Origin: Ursus arctos | Taxonomy: Eukaryota; Chordata; Mammalia; Carnivora; Ursidae | Direction: 5' to 3' | Assembly (NCBI RefSeq): GCF_023065955.2 | Contig: NW_026622808.1 | Span: 39,816,475-39,880,474 of the forward strand | Length of the DNA: 64,000 nucleotides | In this document: in pieces, positions 1 through 11,244 of the stretch | Layout of the letters: the number at the start of each line of letters is the position of its first letter | How positions within the stretch are numbered: the stretch's first letter is position 1 | The notes under the pieces: generated by a model | What the model saw: the letters and a program-made list of their open reading frames with translations, nothing else | Databases searched by the model: none | Told to the model about the DNA's origin: nothing | Position numbers and translations under genes: made by a program

Positions 1-80
1 CAGACTCACGACCCGGAGATTGAGACCTGAGCTGAAATCAAGAGTCTGATGCTCAGTCGACTGAGCCACCCAGGCACCCC
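1..80 (-). mobile_element. Carnivore tRNA-derived SINE, cut by window edge
   Basis: Read on the reverse strand, this begins with the standard SINE head 'ggggtgcctgggtggctcag' and continues through the Box-B-like half of the tRNA-derived part. The 3' half lies outside the window, so neither tail nor target duplication can be judged. Confidence 0.88.
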
Positions 81-514
81 CTATGCAACCTTTTAAAATT
101 GGTGTCAAGTGAAGAAACAATTACCATTAATTTACATGGAAAAATTTTTTTAGAGTTCCCCGACCCCAAAAGTCACCTCTTAGGCTTTTCTGATACCTAA
201 GGACATGTCTTGCCAATGGATACACAAAATAAATCAAGATAAAGCACAGATGTTCACAGACACGGTTCAAAGCTATGGCGGCTGGATGCTGAGATGCCGA
301 GTGCAGTTTGTGGGGGAGGAACTTGGCGGGGCCACTCTTAATGCCTTTGTAACAGCTCACTGCAAAACACACACTGAATGCTATTTGTGCTTTTCACCTT
401 TTTTCATAATAAGCAAAAATCCTCTTTGGATTTCTTTTGATTAGAAAAACAGGTGCTAATGTAGATCTTTCATAAAAGTGAAGTGATGTAACATAAACTT
501 TTAAAAAAGCAAAG

Positions 515-699
515 TGGGGGGCACCTGGGTAGCTCAGTTGGTTAAGCCTCTGACACTTGATTTCAGCTTCGGTCATGATCTCAGGGTCTTGAGATCAAGC
601 CCCATGTCTGTGCTGGGTGTGGAGCCTGCTTAAGATTCTCTCTCCCCTCCCTATGCCTCCCCCCCGCCCCCCCGCTGTCAAAAAAAGAAAAAAAAAAGC
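515..699 (+). mobile_element. Carnivore tRNA-derived SINE
   Basis: Head 'ggcacctgggtagctcagtt', B-box region 'gagatcaagcccc', CT-rich middle with a run of C, and an A-rich tail. Imperfect A-rich flanks (aaaaaagc) may be the target-site duplication. The copy is diverged, so it is not recent. Confidence 0.87.
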
Positions 700-1847
700 G
701 GAAGGTACCTGTATTTAATGTGGCAGTGACCCTGCAGCCTTTTTATCCTGCCCGAGAAACTTTCAAATTGTGTGTTTTATAATCAGTTTTGTCTTTGAGT
801 CTTGGAAATATAGTAAATAATATTTCTGGGTAAATTTTGAGAGCACGATTTGTTTACAAAGTGATTCATAGAATATTTGAGAGCAGTATTTTCCAAAGTA
901 TTTTTTCATAATACCATATATATCATGCATATAATACTGTAATATCAGTTCTTGTGTAAGCGTTCTGAAAACGGGGGACAGAGATGCTCAATGGTTAAAT
1001 AAGTTTGGAAAATGCATCTTACTTCAAGAGCCTCATTGATGGATAAAAAGCCCATTAAGCTCTGAGAAAGACTGGTTTAAAAAAATAAAAACTCTTTCAG
1101 TCTCTTCTAACCAAATATTTTCCAAACTTTCTGACCCCAAAATCCTTTTGTTTAACATCTGCTAGCACTCCATTTGGGAAATACTGCTATGTAAAGTTGA
1201 TTAATGTAAGTATTAAAACAAAACATTTTTATCAGGTTGTTTTAAGTACTTTCCCATTGCAAATTAAAAAGACAACTAATAATTCTATGCATCTGTGTAT
1301 CTAGTTGTCCCAAGAACCTTTTCAAAGGCAGGGCTGGCTAGACTAGATTGTCAGCTTAATCAGACGTGGTCTTTAATTGCCTTCAGTATTACAGCAACCC
1401 TGTGCTGCCCAGTCAATATTAGCCCTTGATTCATTTCACAGATTTGTACAGCAGTCCAGTTGCTGGGCTTTGGGGTGATATATCTGAGCAATGGAAATTC
1501 TGGTGTAATATATCACAGCTTGTTAGTTCTGGCACTGCAATTTTATTCTGTAACTCACTGCACCTACTTTTAAAAACTTTATTATCAATATAAATATATT
1601 GGTCAGGTGTCAGTATTGCTGGATCTTCTTGTACTGTTCTCCTGTATTTATTATAGCCTGTTTATAGAAAATCTCTGGGGGAGTCATAGAGCTGGGATAA
1701 ATCTGTCCCTTCCCTGTGTTCTACCAGGGAAAAGAGGGAGTTAGGTAGTTCTTACAAGTGTAGGTGAACCCTACTGTACTCAAAGTAAGAGACATCTTCA
1801 TCCTGGGTAACGTAAGCTGTAAAGTATTAACCAGACGTGTTTTTCTG

Positions 1848-2270
1848 CATATTTAGTAATCGTTCATTAAATGCCTAATTTGTACCAGATAACTCTGCCA
1901 AGTGTGGGATTTAAAAAGTGAAAAGCAACCAATCCTTGTCCTTCTCACAGAGTTGACTCTAACCAGTGAGACAGTGGTTGTGTAAGTGATAAATATTCAC
2001 AATGCAGTGTGCTTACTATTTTAAGAGGTAGATATAGGAGGCTCTGGGGACCCCTAACTCAGATAATCAGTTTGGTGAAGTAAGTAGAAAGTCTGAGTCA
2101 AGAGGATAAGTAGCATTTGGTCATGCAAGCAAGGGGATAAAGGACATCTCTGACGGAACAGCTTGTAAAATGCACGGAGTTGTGAAAAGTGAAGAATTTG
2201 GAAGTGCAGGTATCTTGGTCTTGCATAAGGTATTTATGGTAGCAGCATGGAGGATGAGGACCGAATGGAA
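1848..2270 (-). repeat. L2-like LINE 3' fragment (old)
   Basis: The stretch runs as a degraded antisense L2 tail: 'cattaaatgcctaatttgtaccag', then 'cttctcacagagttgactct', then 'tgtaaaatgcacggagttgtgaaaag'. Identification is from memory of the consensus; divergence is high and the ends are approximate. Confidence 0.45.
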
Positions 2271-2497
2271 GGAAGGAGCCCAGTGATGCATGGCTCTAAT
2301 TACTGTGTTAGGCAGAGTTTAGAAGACTGTCCCATAGATGGTTCTTGATCTGTGTTAGCAATTTTCAAAATTAAGTTTACTGTATATTTCCAGATGACAG
2401 AATAATCATATTACTTCATGTTTATAATATCATTTTGATGATTCATGGGCCTGATCACTTAATAAGTTACTCTTCTATAAATGCATTAGCTCTATTC

Positions 2498-2696
2498 CTT
2501 TTTTTAAAAGATTTTATTTATTTTTAATTAGAGCGCACACTCGTGCACACGTGCAAGTAGGGAGAGGGGCAGAAGGAGAGGAAGAAGCAGACTCCTCACT
2601 GAGCGTGGAGCCCAATGTGAGGCTCGATCCCAGGACCCTGAGATCATGTCCTGAGCTGGTCAGATGCTTAACCAGCTGAGCCACCCAGGCGCCCCA
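2498..2696 (-). mobile_element. Carnivore tRNA-derived SINE with target duplication
   Basis: Reverse-orientation full-length copy: T-rich tail, purine-rich body and terminal 'ccacccaggcgcccc'. It is flanked by a 15-bp target-site duplication, gcattagctctattc at 2483-2497 and gcattagctttattc at 2697-2711, with one mismatch. This shows insertion by target-primed reverse transcription. Confidence 0.93.
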
Positions 2697-3739
2697 GCAT
2701 TAGCTTTATTCTTAATCAGTTTTATTGAGATATAATTTACTTATAAGCCAGTTTTATTGTAAAACTCACTGAGTTTTGACAAATGTATACAGTCATATAA
2801 CCACCACTCTTTTAATCATGAGATAGTATATATTCATCACCCTGCATTAACTTTTAATTAGATTTTGGTAAACTAAATAAATTAACTCTTTGAACCCTAA
2901 CCCTGGAAGATGTAATCTCAGAAGAACAGAGAAATAAAAAGCCACCAGCCTTAAACCAGCAAGAAATTTTTTTCCCCATAAAACCCAATCACAAAGAGAA
3001 GCTCTGTATAAATGCAGCTTTTGGGGGGTTTTGTGTCTTGAAATCATCAGAAGGAAAAGGAGGAAGTAAGAAGCAACAGTAAGAAGTTGTCTACAAAGTG
3101 ACTGGCGTAATGTTATGTAAAAATGTTTGAGGGTGGAGGAAGAAAAAGCACCAGGAACACAAAACCACAGTTTTAAATACTGAACTGGGAATCTCAGACT
3201 TGAGTTTTAGCAAACAGCTTTGATACTTAACAGAGTTCCAGAAGCAGTTTCACTTTTCTGAGGTCTTGATTTTCTCAGTCATTAAATGGGGTACTTGAAC
3301 GGCGTATTCCAAGCTGTATTATGCAGAACTAGAGTTCATTAAGCGTGGATAGGAGTTATGGGTTGAGGACACGAGAATTAGGAATTAGGGCTAAATATTA
3401 AATTGGGGAATAGTTGGAGTTAGGTTTTGAATTCAGCAGTTAGGGGAGAAAGTGCATTTCCTCTCCTCAATTGTATTTCTATATATTCAGCTGACCTTTT
3501 ATTGACTGTTACAGCATTGGAGGTTAGGACACTTTTGAAAAATAATTATATCTGTAATTTTGCCTTGCAGCCGTGATTCAGTATGAATAGGGATGACTTT
3601 CTCCAGGGGAGAAACCACCAGATTTCTTTCCTGGAAGTTATTACATTTAGGAACAAAATATATGTTTGGATATGAAAGATATGAAGTTTTGTATTTTTAA
3701 ACAATTATTTAATCCATTTTATTTGTTTGTTTTAACCAG

Positions 3740-3812
3740 TTACCCATGGGTGTATTGTTTCCACAATAAAACTTTTTCTACCAGATGGTATGGAAGCCCG
3801 ACTCCGCTCAGA
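3740..3812 (+). CDS. SLMAP: SLMAP exon A: end of the FHA module
   Basis: A 73-nt exon, acceptor 'ttttaaccag', donor 'gtgagt'. It enters in phase 1 (two bases complete a Val) and leaves with two bases of an Asp codon. It reads VTHGCIVSTIKLFLPDG followed by MEARLRS, about residues 116-140. This is the final beta-strand region of the N-terminal FHA fold, which binds phosphothreonine (known partner: the phosphorylated linker of MST1/MST2), and the exit into the linker. The phospho-binding Arg/Ser/Asn residues are on exons upstream of the window. Because its length is not a multiple of three, skipping this exon alone would break the frame, so it should be constitutive in FHA-containing isoforms. 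Confidence 0.95.
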
Positions 3813-4097
3813 GTGAGTATAATTTAGTGCTGTGAAGTTTTTGTATTAATTACCTTGGTTAGTAATATTCTGGGTGATGGTATACTGTTAACACTTCAAG
3901 ATTGTTCTAATAATGGTAGAAAATTAATGCAGTACTTTTAGAATATAATATACTAATTGTTTTTCACATTAGCTACAATTCTAGTAAATAATAATGTATA
4001 ATGAGGCACAGGTTATTTTGTTTCCAAATTTAACTTCACGATTTATACTTTGATGGATAATTAGTTGTTTTTAAAAATATTTAGGGTATATAAGTTA

Positions 4098-4142
4098 CTG
4101 GTGAGTGATAGCTGTACTCATTAATGGTGAGTGATAGCTGTA
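4098..4142. repeat. Short near-tandem duplication containing a donor-like motif
   Basis: The 18-mer tggtgagtgatagctgta occurs twice with its starts 27 bp apart, separated by a short 'ctcattaa'-type spacer. Both copies carry GGTGAGTGA, which matches a good 5' splice site, although no exon lies beside them. Confidence 0.75.
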
Positions 4143-5279
4143 TTTTGATCTGCATTTAATATAGGACTTCTTCAACTGTGATTCCCTCTGAAGATAATGC
4201 TGTGGTCATGATCTTTTAGGACCTTGAGGATGTTGATATAGTTAGTAGCCTATTTTGGTGGGAGTTTTGGAGGGATTTTCCAAAGCTGTATTTTTTCCCC
4301 CTGAAGCAGTGGAAAGATCACTTAGAGGAGGACAAACTTGAAAAGGAAGAATTACTTATAAAATGTAAATGTTAAAATCTAAATGTAAGTACATTTTAAT
4401 CTTGTGCTTTTCACAGATTATCATTATGTAGTAATTATTAATTAAACTTAAGCATTTTTTATTTGGGGAGCAAGAAGCTTGTTTCTATACCCAACATAAT
4501 ATTTTTTATCCTTCAAAAGCAAAGACAAAGATCTGAGGGTGGGAGGTTAAGATAAGCAATAAGTTTAAGGCAAAGTAGAATAGTGAGTAGAAAAGAGAGA
4601 ATGAAAAAGAAAGCAGAGAGAGGCCCTCTTATTACTATGATAGTCTGTGCTTTCATTAGGATTATTGTGTATTTTGCTTCAGTTAGATGCTACTAATTTT
4701 TTTTAGCTTTAAGCATATCTGAAGCAAAGCAAAAATTTTTGAACATTTAAATGTAAAACAATCTGTTTCATGTTCTGTATTATAGTTTAATTATTAAAAA
4801 ATACAGTTAACTTCGGGAACTTTAATGTGACTCAGGAGTCAAGGGTTAAGTTTTTAAAAATAAGAGTGACTGTTAATCAACTAATGATGTGTGGCTTCTT
4901 AAAGACCTTGATGTTTGTTTGTGATAATTAGATTTTTCTTTCATGTAGTTAAGAGCTTTGAGCAATTATATAAAGGGTTATCTGTGATCTCAGGTTCCAT
5001 CTAGGAGGACATGTAAATTTTTCAAAGTCTATGTTAGTGACTTGTGTCCCTATCCTTCTTGTTTCTCCACTGCTTTTCATCTCTGCCCCGTTTCCTTCTC
5101 ATCGTTTGGGTTTTCTTATGTGGTTAAATATTTGTATCATTTAAATTTTTGCTGCCAGTTTCGTTGTATAGTCTAGCTGACTTTCTGAAGAAGATGAATT
5201 TTGGACAGGCAGTTCTCTAGAGCTGGTAGAAGATCAGGATGGTCTTTAGAGGTGGATAATCTAATTCAAAGCCCAAGTC

Positions 5280-5436
5280 CACTGATTCTATGTCTTGATC
5301 AGGCTTCCCTTTTCTCATTTGAAGAATGAAGATAACAGTAGTACCTCTGAGCAGGAATTTTATGAGGAGGATTAAGCAAGGTTATGCACTTAAAGAGTTT
5401 TGTGTAGTACCTAGCATATATTAAGCATGCAGTGGT
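5280..5436 (+). repeat. MIR-like SINE fragment
   Basis: The segment 'cccttttctcatttgaagaatgaagataacagtagtacct' followed by 'gaggattaagcaaggttatg' and 'tacctagcatatattaagcatgc' follows the order of the MIR 3' half. It is ancient and diverged. Confidence 0.5.
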
Positions 5437-5623
5437 CATTGGCTGTTTCTGTTACTGTGATCTTTTTTACCGGTCAAGATACATTTGGGTATGTCAGAAT
5501 GCTTAGAATTTCAGGTGCATTATATACATAGCATTTAATGCTTTTAAGATCCTCACTAGCTAGTTCTCAAAAAGCTAATTCTTTTTTCTTCCTTGATTTT
5601 TATTATATTGCACAAATAATTTT

Positions 5624-5718
5624 TTTAAAGTTATCTCTATACCCAACATGGGGCCCAAACTCACAACTCTGAGATCAAGAGTCACATGTTCTCCTGACTG
5701 GGCCAGCCAGGCACCCCT
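5624..5718 (-). mobile_element. 5'-part carnivore SINE (short variant)
   Basis: A reverse-orientation short SINE, with 'acccaacatggggcccaaact' and 'ctgggccagccaggcacccc'. It lacks the CT-rich region. A duplication of acaaataatttt at 5612-5623 and 5721-5732 brackets it, so the short form was inserted as such rather than deleted later. Confidence 0.87.
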
Positions 5719-6385
5719 GTACAAATAATTTTTAAATGACAAGAAACAGAGAAAAATTGCCTGTAATCCCACCATCCTAACGCTAAATAATGGTTTCCCT
5801 TTTCTGCATGCCCTCGTTGCCTATGAACTTTTTCTATAATTCAAACAAAATATACCTATATCCAGGATAGTTTCTGTAAAATGCATATATATATATAATA
5901 GGATGTTTAGCTAGATTTTTAGCCTTTTGTTACCCAAATTTTCACAAGAACAGAAAATTTTGTACTTGGGTCACTAAGAAAACTGGATTTAAAAGAAATA
6001 TGAATACTGTTTGCTTCTATTTAGATTTTAAGTTCATTTGCCTATATGTGCATATCTACAAAGAAAAATATGTATACCCCAAATGGTTATCTCTTGGTGC
6101 TGGCCTTAGATAATTTTTACTTATTTCCTCATGCTTTACTTCACACATTTTCCATAATCTAATATGTATTGCTTGTATAGTCAAGAAAAAGAAGGTCACG
6201 TTTAAACTGTCTATTCCATGTTTATAGGGTAAAGAGAAAAACTAAAGTTGGCATAATTTTTTAAACCTTCATTAGGCACCAGCTTTGCTAGGGCCTTGTG
6301 ATGGGTTCTGGGGATCCAGAGGTAAATTGGTCACAGTGCCTGGCTTCCTTAGCTGCTCTGTTCTCATGGGAGTGGTAGTAGGATC

Positions 6386-6630
6386 AAGTGCTACTATGTC
6401 CTAGGTACTGTTGAAAGCTCTTTATTTATATTAACACATTTAATGCTCACAGTTACCCCATGGGGTTGTTTTTATGATTTTCCCCATTTTATGGATGAGG
6501 AAGCTAAGACCTATAGTGCTTAGGTAAACTTGCCCAAGATTACGCAGCTGGTAAGTAGAGCCGGAATTTGGGCCCAGTCAGTATGGCGTCTGAGCCTACT
6601 ACGTGTGTAACTGCTACGCTACACTGCCTG
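6386..6630 (-). repeat. MIR element
   Basis: Near full-length antisense MIR: 'gctactatgtcctaggtactg', 'ccccattttatggatgaggaagct', 'cttgcccaagattacgcagctggtaa', and the terminal 'ctacgctacactgcctg'. It belongs to the old mammalian-wide SINE layer. Confidence 0.75.
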
Positions 6631-7270
6631 TCTGTCAGTAGTACTTTATAAGGCCCAAAAGGCAATTAGTACCAATTATACTACCTCTTTACTGCTTAGT
6701 TTTAAAGGAATATACCGAGTTTAGTTTCATACCTACATCTGAGCTTTCAGTTGTTAGCGTGTGAGGTGGCTGTGTAGAGAACAGTAATACTGTTTGATTA
6801 GCCAAAGTTGTTCTCCACTAGAACAGGTTTCCAAATAATAGCTTTCCGTCGAGTAGAACTTTGGTTTTTAAGACTTTGTGTATATGAATATTTAATTTTA
6901 AAAGGCCATAATTTACACATACCAAAATTAAAAACGGATAATCTAAGGAGTGCTTCTTTTCTATTTAGAAGTTGTATAGTCATGGAAGTCACCAGAGCCC
7001 TCATTAAATAAAGGATCTTCAAAGGCATTTAATACATTTTGAATTTTGAATTTGTGTTTAGAAATATGTGTAAAAGGTAGATTTTTATATTTATTAACCT
7101 TGTTTTCTAAGAATTCTATGTGTTTATGAAGGATTGAAAAGTAATTCACATTCTTTTAACTATATGACAGCAAGTGTATCAACTTTGGGGTTTAAGATAT
7201 TCTGGTACTGTCATACTATTTCCTCTATTGTCAGGAAATTAGATAAAAAATTCTAAATTTTACTTTTCAG

Positions 7271-7307
7271 TGTCATCCATGCTCCATTACCAAGTCCTGT
7301 TGACAAA
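7271..7307 (+). CDS. SLMAP: SLMAP exon B: short linker exon
   Basis: A very short 37-nt exon, acceptor 'tacttttcag', donor 'gtaagt'. It completes the Asp codon left by exon A and reads VIHAPLPSPVDK, about residues 141-152, ending in phase 0. The Pro-rich SP-containing sequence is the flexible hinge between the FHA module and the coiled coil. Skipping it alone would shift the frame. A 37-nt exon is close to microexon size, and its recognition probably relies on the strong donor. Confidence 0.94.
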
Positions 7308-8953
7308 GTAAGTTACTAATGATTTTTTTTTCTAAACTAACTCAACTGTATTGCTTTGGAAAATGTTTTTGTTTGTTTTTAATATGCTTTACCTAGAAAC
7401 TTATTTTCTTCTGTAACAAATTGTATACAGTGTATGTAGGTATTTGTTTATTGCAGTCTTCTGAATTGGAGAATTTAAGATGGATGTTTCTTAGGAAAAA
7501 ACCTTTGTTATCTCAAGTAAATGGCTGATTGTATAGACTAGGAGCACTTGTTTTGTGCCTAGCCAGAGATACGAAGTCTAAGTTACTACTTTTTATTCTG
7601 GAATACAATTCTGTCTAGAAATATCTATTAAAGTTTTCTGCCCAAATAGTTCCCCCAACGTATACCTTTAGCTTTAACCTGATTTGGTCAGAAAATTTGC
7701 GATAATTGTTCGTATTTTTCGTTTAGTTCAGAAATAATGGTGTAATAAACTGTAGATATCATTCCTAAATAGCAAAGAAATACATCTGTATCTTTTGACA
7801 TTAGTGTGGATGTTTTTTCTTAGTGTACTAACTAAACTATTGGAAAAATATTTTACATTTTTTTCTTCTATTTGGATAAAGAAAGCCTGCCTAAAACTGA
7901 AGTTCCCTGTTAGATTCCTTTTTTAGAAGTAAAAGTGGTTGATCATCAACCTCAGTAATACCAAGCATTATTTCAGAAGTAAATAATGGCCTTGCCAATT
8001 TAGGACTAACGTTTAAGAATAATGCTAGTTAGCATATTAATAAAAATATACTTTCTGAACTTAAGAATGATGCTATTAACGTCATTAATAATACATAAGG
8101 CTTGGTGGTGTTGAGGATATGGGTAAATGTTACAGCAACCTAATGGTATCTTCTTCTTTTTTGGTGGGGGGATGTATAATGCCATGGTTCTATGTTCCAC
8201 ACTTGGGAAGAACCCCTTATTGAAGGTATTTCTTCTAATACTCTTGAGTTCAAAGTATTTTTTTCTGTGAGTTGTAATTTAAACACCATTATTTCCCATC
8301 TTTTTCTTCTTAAACCTACCTGTAGTTTAAAGAAGAAGAAAAAAAAAAGACGAAGCTTCTTTCTTTCTCTTCCTTCCTTCCTTCCCTCCTTCCTTCCTTC
8401 CTTCCTTCCTTCTATCCATCCATCCATCCATCCTTTCTGGACAAATCTATTTTCACTGCCTCTGGCCATTGGACACAGTGTTACATTTCATGTCCAATCT
8501 CTCCCTGCAACCCCACATACAACTTCCATTTTGAAGATGGTTACTTCTAAAAAATTGTGACTTGTTGGCGTTTTGAAGAACTATTTAACAATGAATTTTA
8601 AAGGGGATAAACGTAAATCTGTTGATTTAGGATGTATTATTTCTGAATTAAGAAAGGGCTGTATTGCTGTTGTGCTGTGTTTGTGATTTGATGTATCAAG
8701 GAATGTTTTCATGAGTAGTACTTGTTCCACCACCCTGCTTATAAATCTCAGACTGGTCAGCAAAAAATAATACCATTTACAAATTCTAGACATGAGACAG
8801 AAATACTTTGAAAACGAAAGGAACTCGTTAAGCTGAAAAATAATTTTTATTTTGCATATGTCAGTAAATAGACATTTCCAGGACTTGGTTTGGTTTTAGT
8901 GTCTTTTATAAATGTTTTGTGTGACTATTGGTGCTTGTGTCATTTGTTTCTAG
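7308..8953 (+). other. SLMAP: SLMAP intron B-C
   Basis: A 1646-nt intron, donor gtaagt and acceptor 'gtttctag'. The only notable element is the pyrimidine microsatellite at 8357-8435 with an adjoining purine-rich stretch. No SINE, MIR or coding exon was recognised. Confidence 0.85.
8357..8435. repeat. Compound pyrimidine microsatellite (TTTC/TTCC then ATCC)
   Basis: A pure pyrimidine tract with TTTCT, then about ten CTTC/TTCC units, then five ATCC units. The preceding 25 bases are mostly A and G, so purine and pyrimidine runs abut. This kind of tetranucleotide repeat is usually length-variable. The apparent 109-122 codon frames crossing it are low-complexity artefacts. Confidence 0.95.
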
Positions 8954-9016
8954 GTTGCTGCTAACACTCCAAGTATGTATTCTCAGGAACTATTCCAGCT
9001 TTCTCAGTATCTACAG
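8954..9016 (+). CDS. SLMAP: SLMAP exon C: linker into coiled coil
   Basis: A 63-nt exon in phase 0 at both ends, acceptor 'gtttctag', donor 'gtaaaa' (weaker than consensus). It reads VAANTPSMYSQELFQLSQYLQ, about residues 153-173. The first half is a polar, Ser/Pro-containing linker. The second half starts an amphipathic helix, with L and F at heptad-like spacing, that runs into exon D. Being a whole number of codons, it can be skipped without a frameshift. Confidence 0.95.
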
Positions 9017-9122
9017 GTAAAAGAAAATCTTGAAAATTCTTAGTTTTTAAAAGTAGAATTAAACAACTTAGATTTGATTTTGCTAGTTCACAAATATAGG
9101 CTAAAGAAATATTGACTATACA

Positions 9123-9327
9123 GGGGCGCCTGGGTGGCACGGCGGTTGGGCGTCTGCCTTCGGCTCAGGGCGTGATCCCAGCGATCTGGGATCGAGCCCC
9201 ACATCAGGCTCTTCTGCTATGAGCCTGCTTCTTCCTCTCCCACTCCCCCTGCTTGTGTTCCCTCTCTCACTGGTTGTCTCTATCTCTGTCGAATAAATAA
9301 ATAAAATCTTTAAAAAAAAAAAAAAAG
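9123..9327 (+). mobile_element. Young carnivore SINE, perfect 20-bp target duplication
   Basis: Full-length copy with 'ggcgtctgccttcggctcag', 'atcgagccccacatcaggct', 'cttcctctcccactccccct' and the tail AATAAATAAATAAAATCTTT plus poly-A. The target-site duplication aaagaaatattgactataca is identical at 9103-9122 and 9328-9347. The perfect duplication and nearly consensus body mark a recent insertion of the subfamily also present at 54747-54946. Confidence 0.96.
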
Positions 9328-9430
9328 AAAGAAATATTGACTATACAAATACAAAAGAAATATCTCTCAAAGTTAAAAAAGGATTAAAACTAGGTGTTGT
9401 GAAGAAAGGATAAAAAGAATCAGGATTATT

Positions 9431-9630
9431 GGGATGCCTGGGTGGCTCAGTGGGTTAAGCATCTGCCTTCGGCTCAGGTCTGTGATCCCAGGGTCCTGGG
9501 ATCAAGTTCCTCATTGGGCTCCTTGTTCAGCAGGGAGCCTGCTTCTCCTTCTCCCTGCTGCTCCCCCTGCTTGTGCGCACACGTGCTCTCTCTCTCTCTG
9601 GTATATAAATAAATAAAATCTTTAAAAAAA
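9431..9630 (+). mobile_element. Carnivore SINE, perfect 18-bp target duplication
   Basis: Full-length copy with head 'gggatgcctgggtggctcag', CT repeat and 'aataaataaaatcttt' plus poly-A. Target duplication aaaagaatcaggattatt is identical at 9413-9430 and 9631-9648. It belongs to the more common subfamily (…'ctcaggtctgtgatcccagg'), different from the neighbouring copy. Confidence 0.96.
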
Positions 9631-9785
9631 AAAAGAATCAGGATTATTAAGCCCAGAAAAGATAGGGTTCTGTACAAGAGAAGTTTTTTTTTCATTCAAA
9701 TATGAGGACGTTTCAAAATGGTTCTTTATTCATAGATGACTTTTAAGTAAAATTAAACCTGGAGAGATCTTGGTTGCTTAGTATA

Positions 9786-10040
9786 ATATTAATAGCAAAT
9801 GATTATATAGCACTTACTGTACGCCAGACTCTAGTCTAGCACTTCACCTCTTTTCATTTAACCTTCAGAACAATCCTGTAAGGTACATATTTTATTCCCA
9901 TTTTTATAGATGGAGTAACTGAGAGTCTGGAAGATTAAATAATTTATACAGTATTACACCCTTACTCTGTGGTAGAACTAGGATTTGAACCCAGACAGTC
10001 AGACCTCAGAGTCTCTGCCCTTAACCACTATGCTGTGCTG
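9786..10040 (-). repeat. MIR element
   Basis: Antisense MIR: 'gcacttactgtacgccagactctagtctagc', 'tttatagatggagtaactgagag', 'ggatttgaacccagacagtcagacctcagag' and 'ttaaccactatgctgtgctg'. Close to full length. Confidence 0.78.
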
Positions 10041-10549
10041 CTGGATCTGTAGAAAGATACCTTGATAAGGCAGTTACATGGAATGGGCTCCTGAAGAAGT
10101 TAATGCTGTATTTAAAGAGCCATAGAAATCTCCAAAAAGGAAATAAGTGGCTTTTTTTTCCTTCTTGATTTTGGGAGATTTCACCTGGATTATCGTCATT
10201 ATTCTGGTGAGGGAAAATGGTGAAGAAAAACCCTAGATGAGGAATTTAGAGATTATAAAGTTTTTATCTTGGCTCTGCTGCTGAGTTCTGTGACTTTGGG
10301 TAAATCGTTTTACATGTGTAGGTCTTCAGTTGCTTTATAAAAATGATAGGACCAAACCAGGGATCCTGGTTCCTACATTCTTTTATAGGAATCAATCACT
10401 AAGAGCAGTTCTCCCTCAGTTGAGAATGTACAAGTCTGAAAATTGTCAAGAGTATCAATCAGATCTTACCTTCCACTGGGCATTATGTAATGGTGCATAG
10501 AAAAGCCGTTTTACATATTTGTAGTTCAGTAAAGTGTCTAAAAGCACAG

Positions 10550-10750
10550 AATCTAGCCAGAATTCCCTGGACTTGGTCTGTGGCTTTAACTTCACACCTT
10601 TTGGGAAGGTGGTTTAACCCTTTTGTGAGCCTCATTTTCTTCATCTATGATGTGGGTATAATAGCATGTATCTCACAGAATTGTGAAGAATAAATGAATC
10701 AATATATGTAAAGCACTTAGAACAGTGTCTGTCACATAGAATGTATGCCA
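10550..10750 (+). repeat. MIR element fragment
   Basis: Sense-strand MIR 3' portion: 'gagcctcattttcttcatct', 'tgtgaagaataaatgaatcaatatatgtaaagcacttagaacagtg' and 'cacatagaatg'. Older and more diverged than the SINEs. Confidence 0.68.
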
Positions 10751-11244
10751 TACATGTTAGCAGTTATACCACTCAATAGAAAGGCACACTAGCTGACCTA
10801 GAGCTCTCTTATTTTTAGAGGTAGAAGAAAACTTTGAGATTAATCTTGTCTGACCTCCATTTTTCATGTGAGAAATATGAGGCTAATTATAGGTAAAATG
10901 ATTTCCTGATTTCCACCGTATAGTTACCAGTCATCCTGGACTGTGAGTCTAATGCCCTGACTCACTCCAGTTCTTTTTCCAATTTTGTCAGTTCTTTGAA
11001 TATTCATAGTGGGCATCATCTTTCACTGTTCTTTCCTGATTTTTGAGAGAGGATTATACTGTGCTATCTTTTCTGTATACATCTTTTTGAATTGCTAAAG
11101 TTCTAATGTAAATCATAAAACTTTTGAGTAAAAACTGAAATAGATACATTTCATGCCTTAGAACTAAAAGCCATTCCTGGAAGTATTAGATTTCTGTTAG
11201 GATGTGGTTCATGGAATTATGAAACTCTAAATGGAATTGAGTTT

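Larger units (their letters stand above)
1..3739 (+). other. SLMAP: SLMAP intron upstream of exon A (partial)
   Basis: No coding exon is visible here; I looked for the preceding FHA exon (the remembered GDIIQFGVDVTENTRK region) and did not find it. The stretch holds three SINE copies (1-80, about 515-699 and 2498-2696) and an old L2-like segment near 1850-2260. The rest shows no recognisable element. It ends in a pyrimidine-rich tract and the acceptor AG at 3738-3739. Confidence 0.85.
3813..7270 (+). other. SLMAP: SLMAP intron A-B
   Basis: A 3458-nt intron, donor gtgagt and acceptor 'tacttttcag'. It contains a 27-bp near-tandem duplication (about 4098-4142), a probable MIR (5280-5436), a short antisense SINE (5624-5718) and an antisense MIR (6386-6630). 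Open frames of 60-76 codons near 6.8-7.1 kb have no coding character that I can see. Confidence 0.85.

Noticed and set aside
8192..8560. 122-codon frame and its antisense counterpart
   Set aside because: Both are translations of the TTCC/ATCC microsatellite and adjoining K-rich run (repeated LPSF and EGRK patterns).
9123..9200. tRNA-like A and B boxes in SINE heads
   Set aside because: These are the tRNA-derived heads of carnivore SINEs with degenerate cloverleaf, not functional tRNA genes. The same applies to the other copies.
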